From Bathymodiolus brooksi (Eukaryota > Mollusca > Bivalvia > Mytilida > Modiolidae), in assembly GCA_963680875.1 (NCBI GenBank), contig OY804578.1, forward strand, positions 99,477,689-99,541,688: a stretch of 64,000 bases of DNA. The letters are read 5' to 3'. Every line of letters begins with the position of its first letter. Within the stretch, counting starts at the first letter, position 1. Positions 26,612 to 35,329 of the stretch are shown here, piece after piece. The notes below the pieces were generated by a model, which ran no database searches, was not told the DNA's origin, and worked only from the letters and a program-made list of their open reading frames with translations. The position numbers were made by a program, and so were the translations under genes.

Positions 26612-26985
26612 CAGTAACAATTTTTTTGACATGTTTGGAGAGGCTCTTTTGTAGATTTCGAAAATAGTAGGCATATTGTAGCCACTACAAAACACTTAAT
26701 TTTTCATCGCTACACAACTACCCAGACTTTTCCAGTGTCCGTCAAAGGGTGTTGCCCCGGTTGTCCCATCCTTCTCTTGTTTATGTACACATTGTATTGT
26801 TGAACCCGTTCTTGTCCTAAAAACATTGTATAGCTAAAATACTGCTCGCTGAATGCTAAAAAATAAAATGATCATATAAATCACAGGTACACGGAGGACA
26901 AAACCCTCTTTTTGTAACAATTTGTTGTATTTTATTACTCGCCAGCAATTTGTAGAGAATTACAAATGTAATGAGTGAGTGCTGT
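26612..26985. other. no recognisable gene
   Basis: AT-rich sequence between the array flank and a dispersed repeat. No gene seen; short - strand open frame near the array edge is judged incidental. Confidence 0.4.
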
Positions 26986-27290
26986 GCATGGTTGTTGTTG
27001 CTAATGAGTAATTTTTTAGCTATATCATGGGGAGAACAAGTTAGTACTTACATTTGAAGAGATGATGATATTCGCTTTGTACTAGACCAACATTAACATG
27101 CTAAGTCCACAGGTAGAGATGTTGCTTCATTGTGACACATTAACCTGATTCTGAGCCAACCAGTCTTTGCTCTTACTCCTTAAGTTAATGCCGCATGCCT
27201 GGCGGAGAAGCAGCTATTACCAATTTTATCGTCTTTGGTTTGACCCGACCAGGGCGTGCATCCATGAGCTTCATAACCTCCCCCTCCTCC
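26986..27290 (+). repeat. dispersed repeat family B, copy 1
   Basis: Landmarks in order: a TTGTACTAGACCAAC phrase, TGATTCTGAGCCAACCAGTC, ACTCCTTAA, GCATGCC, AGAAGCAGC, ATACCA-like and GGTTTGACCCGACCAGG. The same order occurs at 33200-33560, 58172-58420 and 61605-61800, and in reverse at 43540-43615. The promoter-like head is weaker than in SINE family A; likely a SINE or short interspersed repeat. Confidence 0.6.
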
Positions 27291-27760
27291 ATTACCAATA
27301 TTACACAAGCAAATGTTCATTAATCATTGTATTGAAATTTAATTTATATTATATTGATATAGTAAATTTTCATGAAAATGATGTCTTCCTATTATTGATG
27401 GACCATAGTTTTTTTTAACACTCAATAAAAAATCTGTAAAATTATCAAATTGTGTAATATTTGCAATAAAATAAATCTGTTAGTATATAAATGGTACATG
27501 TGTAACATTGTCTCCTGAGAAAATTCCATAGTGCAGGTATTATTAATTCCTGATTGCTTGAAAATTTGTTAATTTTACAGGGAAATGAACTTCATTGAAT
27601 AAATTTATTCTGAAAAATTATTACATATGAAATGAATTAAAAGAGTCCAGTATCTAAGTTCCTTTTATAAAAAGAATGGTTGAAAAACACCACAAATTTG
27701 TGCCAGGACCTGGATACCCAATTTGCAACTCAATCTGTTGTGGTCCTTTTCGTGTTTGTT
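27291..27760. other. no recognisable feature
   Basis: AT-rich, no gene or repeat recognised. Confidence 0.4.
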
Positions 27761-27763
27761 GGT

Positions 27764-28135
27764 TTGAGGTGAGAGCTGGTTGTTTGGTTTGAGGTGAAAA
27801 GTGGTTGTTTGGTTTGAGGTGAGAGATGGTTGTTTGGTTTGAGGTGAGAGGTGGTTGTTTGGTTTGAGGTGAGAGGTGGTTGTTTGGTTTGAGGTGAGAG
27901 GTGGTTGTTTGGTTTGAGGTGAGAGATGGTTGTTTGGTTTGAGGTGAGAGATGGTTGTTTGGTTTGAGGTGAGAGGTGGTAGTTTGGTTTGAGGTGAGAG
28001 GTGGTTGTTTGGTTTGAAGTGAGAGATGATTGTTTGGTTTGAGGTGAGAGGTGGTTGTTTGGTTTGAGGTGAGAGGTGGTTGTTTGGTTTGAGGTGAGAG
28101 GTGGTTGTTTGGTTTGAGGTGAGAGATGGTTGTTC
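27764..28135 (+). repeat. 25-bp minisatellite, ~15 units
   Basis: Unit GGTTTGAGGTGAGAGGTGG plus TTGTTT, 25 bp, with GAT/GGT variants. On the - strand it is open in more than one frame because 25 is not divisible by three, giving a 25-residue Thr/Gln/Asn-rich repeat peptide. I regard that as non-coding. It runs directly into GGAATTGTTGACCATCACTG, a phrase shared with the 30-bp minisatellite locus at 61335. Confidence 0.9.
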
Positions 28136-28364
28136 ATTTTGGTGGAATTGTTGACCATCACTGTTTAAGCATTGTTTCATTATTAAATAATTTAATTTGA
28201 TGTAAATACTGCAATCTGATTGGCTGATCTGCCTGGGGCAATATTGCTTATACATGATAACCTGGGTTGATATTGTCACCAACGTATTCATTTGCAGACG
28301 ACTATTTCAAATCATCTCATGTAATAATCGAAATTAAAATTGACTAATCATTAAATCTTGTAAA

Positions 28365-28548
28365 AATTAAATTATAAGGAATATTTGAAATTTTTGAACT
28401 GGTTATTCTTGTATTTAACATAGTTTGGAACAGTTTATACTTTTCATAAAACGCTTCATGGCTTATTAAGTGTAGACTGCCCCAAACCAGGTTATATCAT
28501 ATAACCTGTTCAAAAATTGAAAATATTCCTTAAATAATTAAATGTTAT
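28365..28548. mobile_element. inverted-repeat MITE
   Basis: Left AATTATAAGGAATATTTGAA...TTTTTGAACTGGTTAT is matched in reverse by ATAACCTGTTCAAAAATTGA...AATATTCCTTAAATAATT, arms of about 42 bp with several mismatches. The interior (~100 bp) has no gene. Flanking 28136-28364 and 28549-29100 hold no gene that I recognise. Confidence 0.5.
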
Positions 28549-29125
28549 TTTTTTGTACATGAATTCTAGTCTTGAAGCAGTTGTGTTAAACATGATTTAA
28601 ACATTAAATATAGATTTACACCTTGTTAATCATTATAATAGCCTGAAGGTGATATTGGAGATATACAGAATATGTGTGCATAACATGTATAGTTACATTG
28701 TACATGCAGGAATTTCAATATTTTTCAAGTGCACCAGTACTTCACTATTTACAGGTGGTATTTTTTATTAAAATTTGAACAATTTTCATAAATATCTTGC
28801 ACAACACTCTTTAAAACCAGGAGGTACCAAAGATCATTTTTGGCAGATAAAAGTACCTGAAAGGCCTGACATGTATATATAAAAATCAGTCATCCTATTT
28901 TATAAATAGATGTTTCACAAAATTATGTACATTGTATTTAATTACTTGTAGTTTGACTTTTTTATGTTTACTTCCTTAATCTGAAATAATTTTTTTCATC
29001 ACTAGTTTTTGTTGACTCGTGATTTTTTTTTTTTTACAGAAGGAAGTTATTTTTTTTACAGAAGGAAGTTATGCTAATCTTACTACTAACTGAATATTTG
29101 ATTCTAATCATTATAAGCAGACCAT

Positions 29126-29129
<4 letters not shown>

Positions 29130-29157
<28 letters not shown>

Positions 29158-29340
29158 CGTCTGAAAATTAAACCAAACAGTGTTAGAATTAGATTTTAGA
29201 TCTGTCAAATTTTTGTTCTTCCCTGGACGGGATTTGAACCCACACCATTGTTACACTGCAGCACCATTCGCTTAGCCTTATGTCCAGTGCCCTAGACCAC
29301 TCGACTACATCCACTTCCTTATATATATATATATATAAAT
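29130..29340. repeat. two TA microsatellites bracketing a tRNA-like sequence
   Basis: TA runs at about 29131-29157 and 29321-29336 surround the tRNA-like segment. This is the usual look of a SINE or tRNA pseudogene inserted in, or carrying, an AT-rich tail. Confidence 0.6.
29224..29318 (-). repeat. tRNA-Ser/Leu-like sequence, probably SINE head or tRNA pseudogene
   Basis: On the - strand GTAGTCGAGTGGTCTAGGGC resembles an A box with a class II D-arm, and GTGGGTTCAAATCCCGTCC is a good B box and T-arm, with a long variable region between them. The 5' and 3' acceptor strands do not pair, so it is not a working tRNA gene. It is better read as a tRNA-derived repeat. Confidence 0.55.
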
Positions 29341-29748
29341 TTATTATAAGTACTAATATATATTAATTACTAGTAATAATTTTCTTTTCCTAATGTGTGT
29401 TCATTTATGACATGGGTAATACATTGTACATTAGGGAAACAACCATTTAACTTTAAGGGGGGCTTTCAACAAAATTATTTTGCCAAATTTTTATAGAAAA
29501 TAAAAATTAGACACAAAAGAAAATAATGTATTGTAATAATAACAAGAATTTTGGTTAAATTAAAAAAAAAGAATTACAGATTTTTCATCTTAATTTTTTT
29601 TATTAATGTGTGTTAAAAATAATTTCTGGCTTGCGGAAAAAACATAACTAGACAAGTGTACTGAAATTTTACTTGACCCATATTTTTGTGTTGAAACTGA
29701 TAAGATACAGTAAGGCAAAGTTAATCATAGTAGGTATCCTACATCAAC
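29341..29748. other. no recognisable feature
   Basis: AT-rich; many homopolymer runs; no gene seen. Confidence 0.4.
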
Positions 29749-29998
29749 AGGGGCCGTCATGGTCGTGATCGTGTGGTAGTTAGATTTACAACTACCTATG
29801 CAGTCAGTACCTATCGCCCCCAAAGTTGTTTTGTAACCCTGTTCATGGTGAGGTGTACTCGATACAACATTATTTGATAAAGTTTGTCAGTGGTTTTCTC
29901 CAGGTCCTCGGGCTTCCTCCGCCAATAAAACTGACCTCCACAATATAACTGAAATATTGTTGAAAGTGGTGTTAAACACCATAACCCTAACCCCCTTT
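29749..29998 (+). repeat. SINE family A, copy 1
   Basis: Head GGGCCGTCATGGTCGTGATCG, then a GGATTTACAACTACCTATGC-like stretch, a degenerate B box (full form GTGAGTTCGAACCC in other copies), the central block GTGGTTTTCTCCAGGT, and the end ATATAACTGAAATATTGTTG...GTGTTAAACACC. This tRNA-derived plan with a conserved central domain is typical of mollusc SINEs. Other copies: 33645, 34440, 37940, 38947, 39945, 43004, 54899, 59583 and 63295. Confidence 0.8.
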
Positions 29999-30110
29999 TG
30001 CACATTCCTGATTTGATTATAAAATTGTTTTTATAAGAGTTACTTCCCTTATGATGGACAAAATGGTATACATTTTTGTGATTTTCTTACAATTTGGATA
30101 AACTTGAACC
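29990..30110 (+). repeat. segment duplicated in inverted orientation at 34365-34450
   Basis: The run from the SINE end through TTTGCACATTCCTGATTTG and GAGTTACTTCCCTT recurs on the opposite strand immediately next to the SINE at 34440. A fainter third copy may lie at 34128-34205. Confidence 0.6.
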
Positions 30111-30242
30111 TTGTAAAATATTCTGTGGATAATTTTATAACAACTAGAAAATGAACTAAATTTTACAACCCCTCTGTAAGTACAACACAAGGTAAAATAA
30201 ATACAAATGTACATGTATTACATGTGGCTTTTTATTTTGCAG

Positions 30243-30291
30243 GGAATGTGGATGTAAACTTTTGTTTTTGTTCTCATCATGAAGAGAGACC
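30243..30291 (+). promoter_or_regulatory. Dok 5' UTR with two upstream ORFs
   Basis: An acceptor (TTTATTTTGCAG) ends at 30242, so an untranslated exon must lie upstream. The leader carries a 3-codon ORF (ATG at 30246, stop at 30257) and a 12-codon ORF (ATG at 30279, TGA ending at 30317) that overlaps the Dok start in another frame. Overlapping upstream ORFs usually lower translation of the main frame. Confidence 0.5.
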
Positions 30292-30390
30292 ATGATGGCT
30301 CAAAATACTATTTATGAAGAAATCCGTGAAGATAAAAAAACCATAATAAAGAGAGGTTATGTAAGAATGAAGGGCAGATTCCTGGGCAGG
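30292..30390 (+). CDS. Dok4/5/6-like docking protein, exon 1 (start of PH domain)
   Basis: Docking proteins are adaptors recruited to receptor tyrosine kinases through an N-terminal PH domain (membrane) and a PTB domain (phosphotyrosine). This exon has 33 codons beginning with two ATGs, and includes KRGYVRMKGRFLG, the first strand of the PH domain, matching the KQGYVKMKSRKLG type of Dok4/5/6. It ends at a donor GTAAG in phase 0. The start was chosen because the frame continues into all later exons and the PH domain begins about 20 residues in, as in vertebrate Dok4/5/6. All five exons join without frame conflict; they lack the Tyr-rich tail of Dok1-3. Confidence 0.85.
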
Positions 30391-30978
30391 GTAAGATTAA
30401 ACTTGTTGTAGAAGTAGTATTAGGCTAGTTTAACCAAATGTCCTTTTGTAAATTTTTCAACGGGTCAAACATTTTAACATTGTAGATACGGTAAGTATTT
30501 TACGGATCAGTTCCTAAGAAATATGCTTAGAATATTCAAATATTCAATTCAATTAAAATTAAAATCTAATTAAACTTTGTTTAAATGTAATTAAAATTAG
30601 ATATTTGTGTAGCAGTTGCTCAATAAACAGTCTTTTTTGACTGCTGCTAATGTTTGATTCATGCATTGGGTTATTTAAAAAAAAGAAATATAAAATGTGA
30701 GAGTATGAAGTACGACTCTTAATTTAATTCTTCTATATTATAACATTAAAGAAGAATTTACCATAATAATTTATTGGCATATCAATTTTAATAGACTTTA
30801 TCTCAATGTTTTATGACGTTTAGAGTGTTATTTTTAATGGGAAATGATATGAGTATGAAAAATATGAAACAGTTACATATTGTGAGGGTCCACACACAAA
30901 CTTACCAACCTTAAAAACATGACCACCCCTCAAATTCACTACAAAACTACACAACACACAAAGAAAACAATATTGATG

Positions 30979-31810
30979 TCATGATTTTGAATTGTGAATA
31001 TAGATTAGATGTCATGAATTGTGAATATTTATGTCATGAATTGTGAATATTGATGTCATGAGTTGTGAATTTTAATGTCATGATTTGTGAATATTATTGT
31101 CATGAATTGTGAATTTTAATGTCATGATTTGTGAATATTATTGTCATGAATTGTAAATATTGATGTCATGAGTTGTGAATTTTGATATCATGAATTATGA
31201 ATATTGATGTCATGAATTGTGAATATCAATGTCATGATTTATGAATATTGATGTCATGAATTATGAATATTGATGTCATGAATTGTGAATATTGATGTCA
31301 TGAATTATTTTGAATTTTGATGTCATGAATTGTGAATATTGATGTCATGAATTGTGAATTTTGTTGTCATGAATTGTGAATATTGATGTCATGAATTGTG
31401 AATATTGATGTCATGATTTATGAATTTTGATGTCATCAATTGTGACTATTGATGTCATCAATTGTGACTATTGATGTGATGAAGTGTGAATATTGATGTC
31501 ATGAATTGTGAATATTGATCATGATGTCATGATTTGTGAATATTGATGTCATGAATTGTGAATATTAATGTCATGAATTGTGAATATTAATGTCATGAAT
31601 TGTGAATATTGAATATTGATGTCATGAATTGTGAATATTGATGTCATGCATTGTGAATTTTGATATCATGAATTGTGAATATTGAATATTGATGTCATGA
31701 ATTGTGAATATTGATGTCATGCATTGTGAATTTTGATATCATGAATTGTAAATATTGATATCATGAATTGTGAATATTTATGTCCTGAATTTTGAATATT
31801 TATGTTATGA
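30979..31810 (+). repeat. 22-bp AT-rich minisatellite in Dok intron 1
   Basis: About 35-38 degenerate units of GATGTCATGAATTGTGAAT plus ATT (22 bp). Variants include GATTT and ACTATT units, and a few longer or shorter units. It ends only 30 bp before exon 2. No open frame of note. Confidence 0.9.
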
Positions 31811-31840
31811 TTTGCCGATTAATTTTAACCCTTTTTTCAG

Positions 31841-32069
31841 TCCTGGAAGAAGAAAATATTAGTTTTATATAGGCCGTCTAGTAATGGCTCGTCACGTCTT
31901 GTGAAATATACCAGTGAGAAAGCATTTGAAGATGAGGAATCATCGTCAGAGATCTATTTGACAGACGTAGCTAGTGCTCTGAGATGTAAAATGTCGGATG
32001 GTGCTGATTGTGATGGTATAACTCTAAAGATGATGGATCGTAGCATTAAACAGTTTATATGTGATTCAG
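31841..32069 (+). CDS. Dok4/5/6-like docking protein, exon 2 (core of PH domain)
   Basis: Acceptor CTTTTTTCAG, 76 codons plus one base, donor GTAAAG. It begins SWKKKILVLYRPSSNGSSR, which lines up with the Dok PH strand CWLVF-RKSSSKGPQR, then has LVKYTSEKAF and ends KQFICDS, the last PH strand (compare FTCDS of Dok4/5/6). Phase 0 in, phase 1 out. The polypyrimidine tract is short because the minisatellite comes close to the exon. The acidic and serine-rich middle (EDEESSSE) is a variable PH loop. Confidence 0.9.
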
Positions 32070-32180
32070 GTAAAGTCTCTTTACATAGGATTTCATTAGT
32101 GTTTGGTACAAATCTGTCTTAATAGTGTAGGAATCTAGATAAAAACTAGACATACTATTTGTGTGTTTTTGTTGTTTTTT

Positions 32181-33010
32181 ATGTCCCTGCCACTAAGTGG
32201 CCGGGACATATAGTGTTACCCATGTCTGTCATTCCATAATTCCGAAATAAAACAGTTGTCACCACTTCTTTTCGCTATGCTTTGAGATATTTATTTGATT
32301 TTTGGTATGTGAGTGTATAATGATGGGTTACAGATCAAGTTTACATTTCGTTACGGTCCAATGATTTTTGGTCAAGTTATGGCCCTTGGACTTTGAAATT
32401 TGGCCAAATATTTAGTTGTCACCACTTTATTTCACAATGATTTGAGATATTGACTTAATGTTTGGTATGAGAGTGTATAATCATAAATTACATATCAATT
32501 TTGAAATTAATTCCAGTTGAATGATTTTTGGCCAACTTACAGCATTGGGCTTTGAAATTTGGCCAAATATTTAGTTGTCACCACTTTATTTCACAAATGA
32601 CCTACAACAGTGTGTGACCAACCCCACCACAATCTACGGATCAACATTGGACCTTGTTTTCACTGGAGGACATTTGCCATCAATAATTTACAATGGTTGT
32701 TATTACTGAGACCACATGACACTTTTAATTCAGAAAAAAATTCAATGACTATTAAAAGGTAATGTTTTATAGGTATAGGACTTCTTATTCATATGCAAGT
32801 GTTGTAGATTCCTGATCATATCAAGATTTGTTCAAGCAATATTGTTTCCTTGAATAAATCTTTTGAATTTAAGGAGGCTTGAGGATACAGATCTGAAACA
32901 ATAGTTTGTTATTCTTAGCCTATTACTGAGGGAATTAAAAAAGGGTGAAACATTTGCAAACCTCCTTAATATTCACGGTGGGGACATTCGTGTCGTTCCG
33001 ACACATCTAG
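32181..33010 (+). mobile_element. Helitron-like hairpin-ended element in Dok intron 2
   Basis: The 5' hairpin is ATGTCCC(T)GCCAC, TAA, GTGGC(C)GGGACAT (32181-32209). Two ~180-bp core units share TTTGAAATTTGGCCAAATAT and TTAGTTGTCACCACTT. The 3' end has the hairpin GTGTCG TTC CGACAC (32990-33004) followed by ATCTAG before a T run, a Helitron-type CTRR end. The interior also holds an endonuclease-like remnant. Not capable of its own movement. Confidence 0.6.
32599..32745 (+). pseudogene. fragment resembling APE-type endonuclease domain
   Basis: One frame reads CVTNPTTIYGSTLDLVFTGG, then about 15 residues, then CYY, a TGA, DHMTLLIQ. That matches the conserved end of APE-type endonucleases of LINEs and Helentrons (PT-x-GSTLDLVFTN ... 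YYSDH). The TGA falls exactly where the Ser of SDH is expected. Only ~48 codons remain, with a second stop after them. Its place inside a hairpin-ended element favours a Helentron origin, but a LINE fragment is not excluded. Confidence 0.5.
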
Positions 33011-33199
33011 TTTTCTTTAGGGGTGGGGGTGTTCCCAGGGAGTTAATTTGTTAAAAGAGACTTGAAAAAATGTGTATTGGCATTCAGTACCTTTTAATCT
33101 TCCATCTCAAAATATAGGATTTTAGCCGTATTATCGTCTGAAAAAGCTATACTTTATTCCTGAGTACCGATATGTGTTGGTGGTAACACTAACTTGGAG

Positions 33200-33560
33200 T
33201 GTGTGTCTGTGTGAGTGATTGTTGTTTACTGCCAAGTATTTAGTAAGCAATTTCTCAGCTATATTATGGTGATAATCTGTTACATTTCAATGAGATAACA
33301 ATGATGTCCACTTTTTATTGTTTACCACTGTAGTGACACTGAAACAACAATCCACAGATAAACATGTCACTCCACTGAGACAGATTGATCTGATTCTGAG
33401 CTAAACAATCTTTACTCTAAGTCTTACTCCTTAATGCTGCATGCTTAGCAGAGAAGCAGCAAATACCAGTTTTTGAAGTTTTTAGTTTGACCTGACCAGG
33501 ACTCAATTTCACTATCTGTCGCACTCTACAATGCATCCGAGGCTGGTACACTAACCATTA
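33200..33560 (+). repeat. dispersed repeat family B, copy 2
   Basis: Same landmark order as 26986-27290: GATTCTGAGCTAAACAATC, ACTCCTTAATGCTGCATGC, AGAGAAGCAGCAAATACCAG, TTTGACCTGACCAGG. After it, ACACTAACCATTACACGGC resembles a degenerate tRNA-like tail also seen at 61770. Confidence 0.6.
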
Positions 33561-33644
33561 CACGGCTGATCCCGGAAAGACAAGACGATGCAAGCAATGC
33601 AAACCTAGTTTTAGATCATGGTTTAATGTGAGGTAAATTGGGAG

Positions 33645-33866
33645 GTTAGGGTTATGGTGTTTAATGCCACTTTCAACAATATTTCAGATATATCGTGGCG
33701 ATCAGTTTTAATGTAGGAAACCAGAGTACCTGGAGAAAACCACTGACCTGCCACAAGTCACTGACAAACTTTATCACATAATATTGTATCGAGTATACCT
33801 CGTCTGAGCGGGATTCAAACTCACAATATTAGTGGTGATAGGCACTGATTGCATAGGTTATTATAA
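33645..33866 (-). repeat. SINE family A, copy 2
   Basis: Reverse-oriented copy: GGTGTTTAATGCCACTTTC, AATATTTCAGATATATCGTG, CCTGGAGAAAACCACTGACC, ATTGTATCGAGTATACCTCG, CTGATTGCATAGGT. The head is truncated by the hairpin element that follows at 33870. Confidence 0.8.
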
Positions 33867-33869
33867 ACA

Positions 33870-33966
33870 TACTGCCTTTAGTTGAGGGTGTTACAGTAGA
33901 TTACCACAAGGTGATATTTTTTCTGAGTGTGGTAATCTACCGTAACACCCTCAACCAAAGGCAGTA
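33870..33966. mobile_element. hairpin MITE, copy 1 (family also at 51277)
   Basis: Arms of 39 bp (TACTGCCTTTAGTTGAGGGT... 33870-33908 and complement 33928-33966) with few mismatches. The sequence just downstream (ATATTATACTGAATGCC) is also shared with the copy at 51277-51409. Confidence 0.7.
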
Positions 33967-33994
33967 TATTTTATATTATACTGAATGCCCTTCG

Positions 33995-34040
33995 GAGGGT
34001 GGTATTGCGGGATGTTGTATATCCTTGCAATACCACCCTC
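33995..34040. repeat. 14-bp perfect hairpin
   Basis: GAGGGTGGTATTGC (33995-34008) pairs perfectly with GCAATACCACCCTC (34027-34040). It follows the MITE directly and may be part of the same composite. Confidence 0.6.
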
Positions 34041-34364
34041 TGCTTTGGTGGGCGGGGTTAAGAAAAGTTAGAGAAAAATACCACATCTACATTTACTAAG
34101 TGAGAGAGATAGATTATTTGTTATTTCTGACTTGATTCTAAAATTATACGTCTTTAAACATTTTTTTTTAGGAGTTATTCATCTTTTAGGTGGGCAAAGG
34201 TTCCATTTCATGAAAAGTTTGTTGAAAATTACATATTCATGTACAATGTATTTATTTCCCCCATAATATGCAAAATAATTTAGTGAATTTTCTAGTTGTT
34301 ATAAAATTGACCTCTGATTTTTTTACAAAGTTCAAGTACATGTATATACAAATTGTAAGAAAAT

Positions 34365-34560
34365 TATATCATTTTGCCCATCGAAAGGGAAGTAACTCTT
34401 ATAAAAAATATAATTTTATTATCAAATCAGGAATGTGCAAAAGAGATAAGGGTTATAGTGCTTAACACCACTTTCAACAATATTTCAGTTATATCGTGGC
34501 AGTCAGTTTTATTGGTGGAGGAAACCAGAGTATCCGCAGAAAACCACAGACCTGTCGCAA
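34365..34560 (-). repeat. SINE family A fragment, copy 3, with shared flank
   Basis: GTGCTTAACACCACTTTC to CAAGTCACTG is the tail half of the SINE on the - strand. The bases before it (34365-34450) are the inverted partner of 29990-30110. Confidence 0.65.
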
Positions 34561-34619
34561 GTCACTGTGCAAAAGGTCTATTATTTTTAAATAACATAAA
34601 TGATTGTGTTTCATTTCAG

Positions 34620-34688
34620 AATCTGAGTCCGAAGCTTGGTTTAAAGCTATACAACCACAAGTAGGTAACGCAGACAACTTGCCTGATG
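34620..34688 (+). CDS. Dok4/5/6-like docking protein, exon 3 (PH C-terminal helix)
   Basis: Acceptor TTTCATTTCAG, donor GTAGGT, phase 1 at both ends. Encodes ESESEAWFKAIQPQVGNAD, the last PH helix with its invariant Trp (compare ELEAEEWYKTL in Dok4/5/6). The linker to the PTB domain is short: NLPDG, then straight into exon 4. It lacks the ~20-residue linker of the vertebrate proteins. Confidence 0.85.
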
Positions 34689-34734
34689 GTAGGTACAAGT
34701 ATTTCTATAATTTTTTATCCCCTCGCCAACGAAG

Positions 34735-35092
34735 TTGCGAAGGGATATAGTAACGCTACCGTCCATCCTTCCGTAATATCCTTGTGGCTACTCTAGAATC
34801 AACATCCTTCAATGGATTTTGACCAAACTTGGTACATACTTAGTCCTTAGGAGAGTCTGGAACCCTATTGATTTTCAAGGTGAAAGGTCAAGGTCACCGG
34901 GTCTAATTTTTACCGCATAACATCCTTGTGAACACTCTAGGATCAACACCCTTCAATGGATTTTGACCAAACCTGGTACATACTTAGTTCATAAGAGAAT
35001 CTGGAACCCTATTGAGTTTCTAGGTCAAAGGTCAAGGTCACCGGGTCAAATTGTTAGGAGAGGGGATACGCCACGCATTGCGTTGCCCTTGT
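34735..35092 (+). mobile_element. hairpin-ended tandem-core repeat, family C copy 1
   Basis: Starts CCTCGCCAACGAAGTTGCGA AGGG (a hairpin). It continues with two ~125-bp units around CAATGGATTTTGACCAAAC, TTGGTACATACTTAGT and CTGGAACCCTATTGA, then GGTCAAGGTCACCGGGTC. It ends near the hairpin ACGCATTGCGT and CCCTTGTT. The inverted copy is at 57650-58172. Confidence 0.6.
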
Positions 35093-35329
35093 TTTCAATT
35101 TAAGCACTCCAAATTACTGCAGTATGTTAAAATAGTTCAAGCTAAATGTTGATTCAATTAAGACAGACTTAAGCCACCCTTGTTGAGACAATCACGACAC
35201 ATACATTTCTTATCTTTCATTATCCCTCCTTGTAAGACTCAACAAAAACAAGAATAGTTTAGTTTTTCCCTGGCACGATATCTGACTGGAATCATCTGCC
35301 ACAGCCAGCCTATAGTTATGCGTCTCTCT

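Noticed and set aside
27665..28291. 208-codon - strand Thr/Gln/Asn-rich ORF as a gene
   Set aside because: Produced by the 25-bp minisatellite; overlapping frames give the same periodic peptide.
29224..29318. Functional tRNA gene
   Set aside because: Good A and B boxes, but acceptor strands do not pair and the segment sits between TA runs, as expected of a SINE or pseudogene.
34489..34698. - strand ORF overlapping Dok exon 3
   Set aside because: Antisense shadow of a SINE fragment and the real exon.
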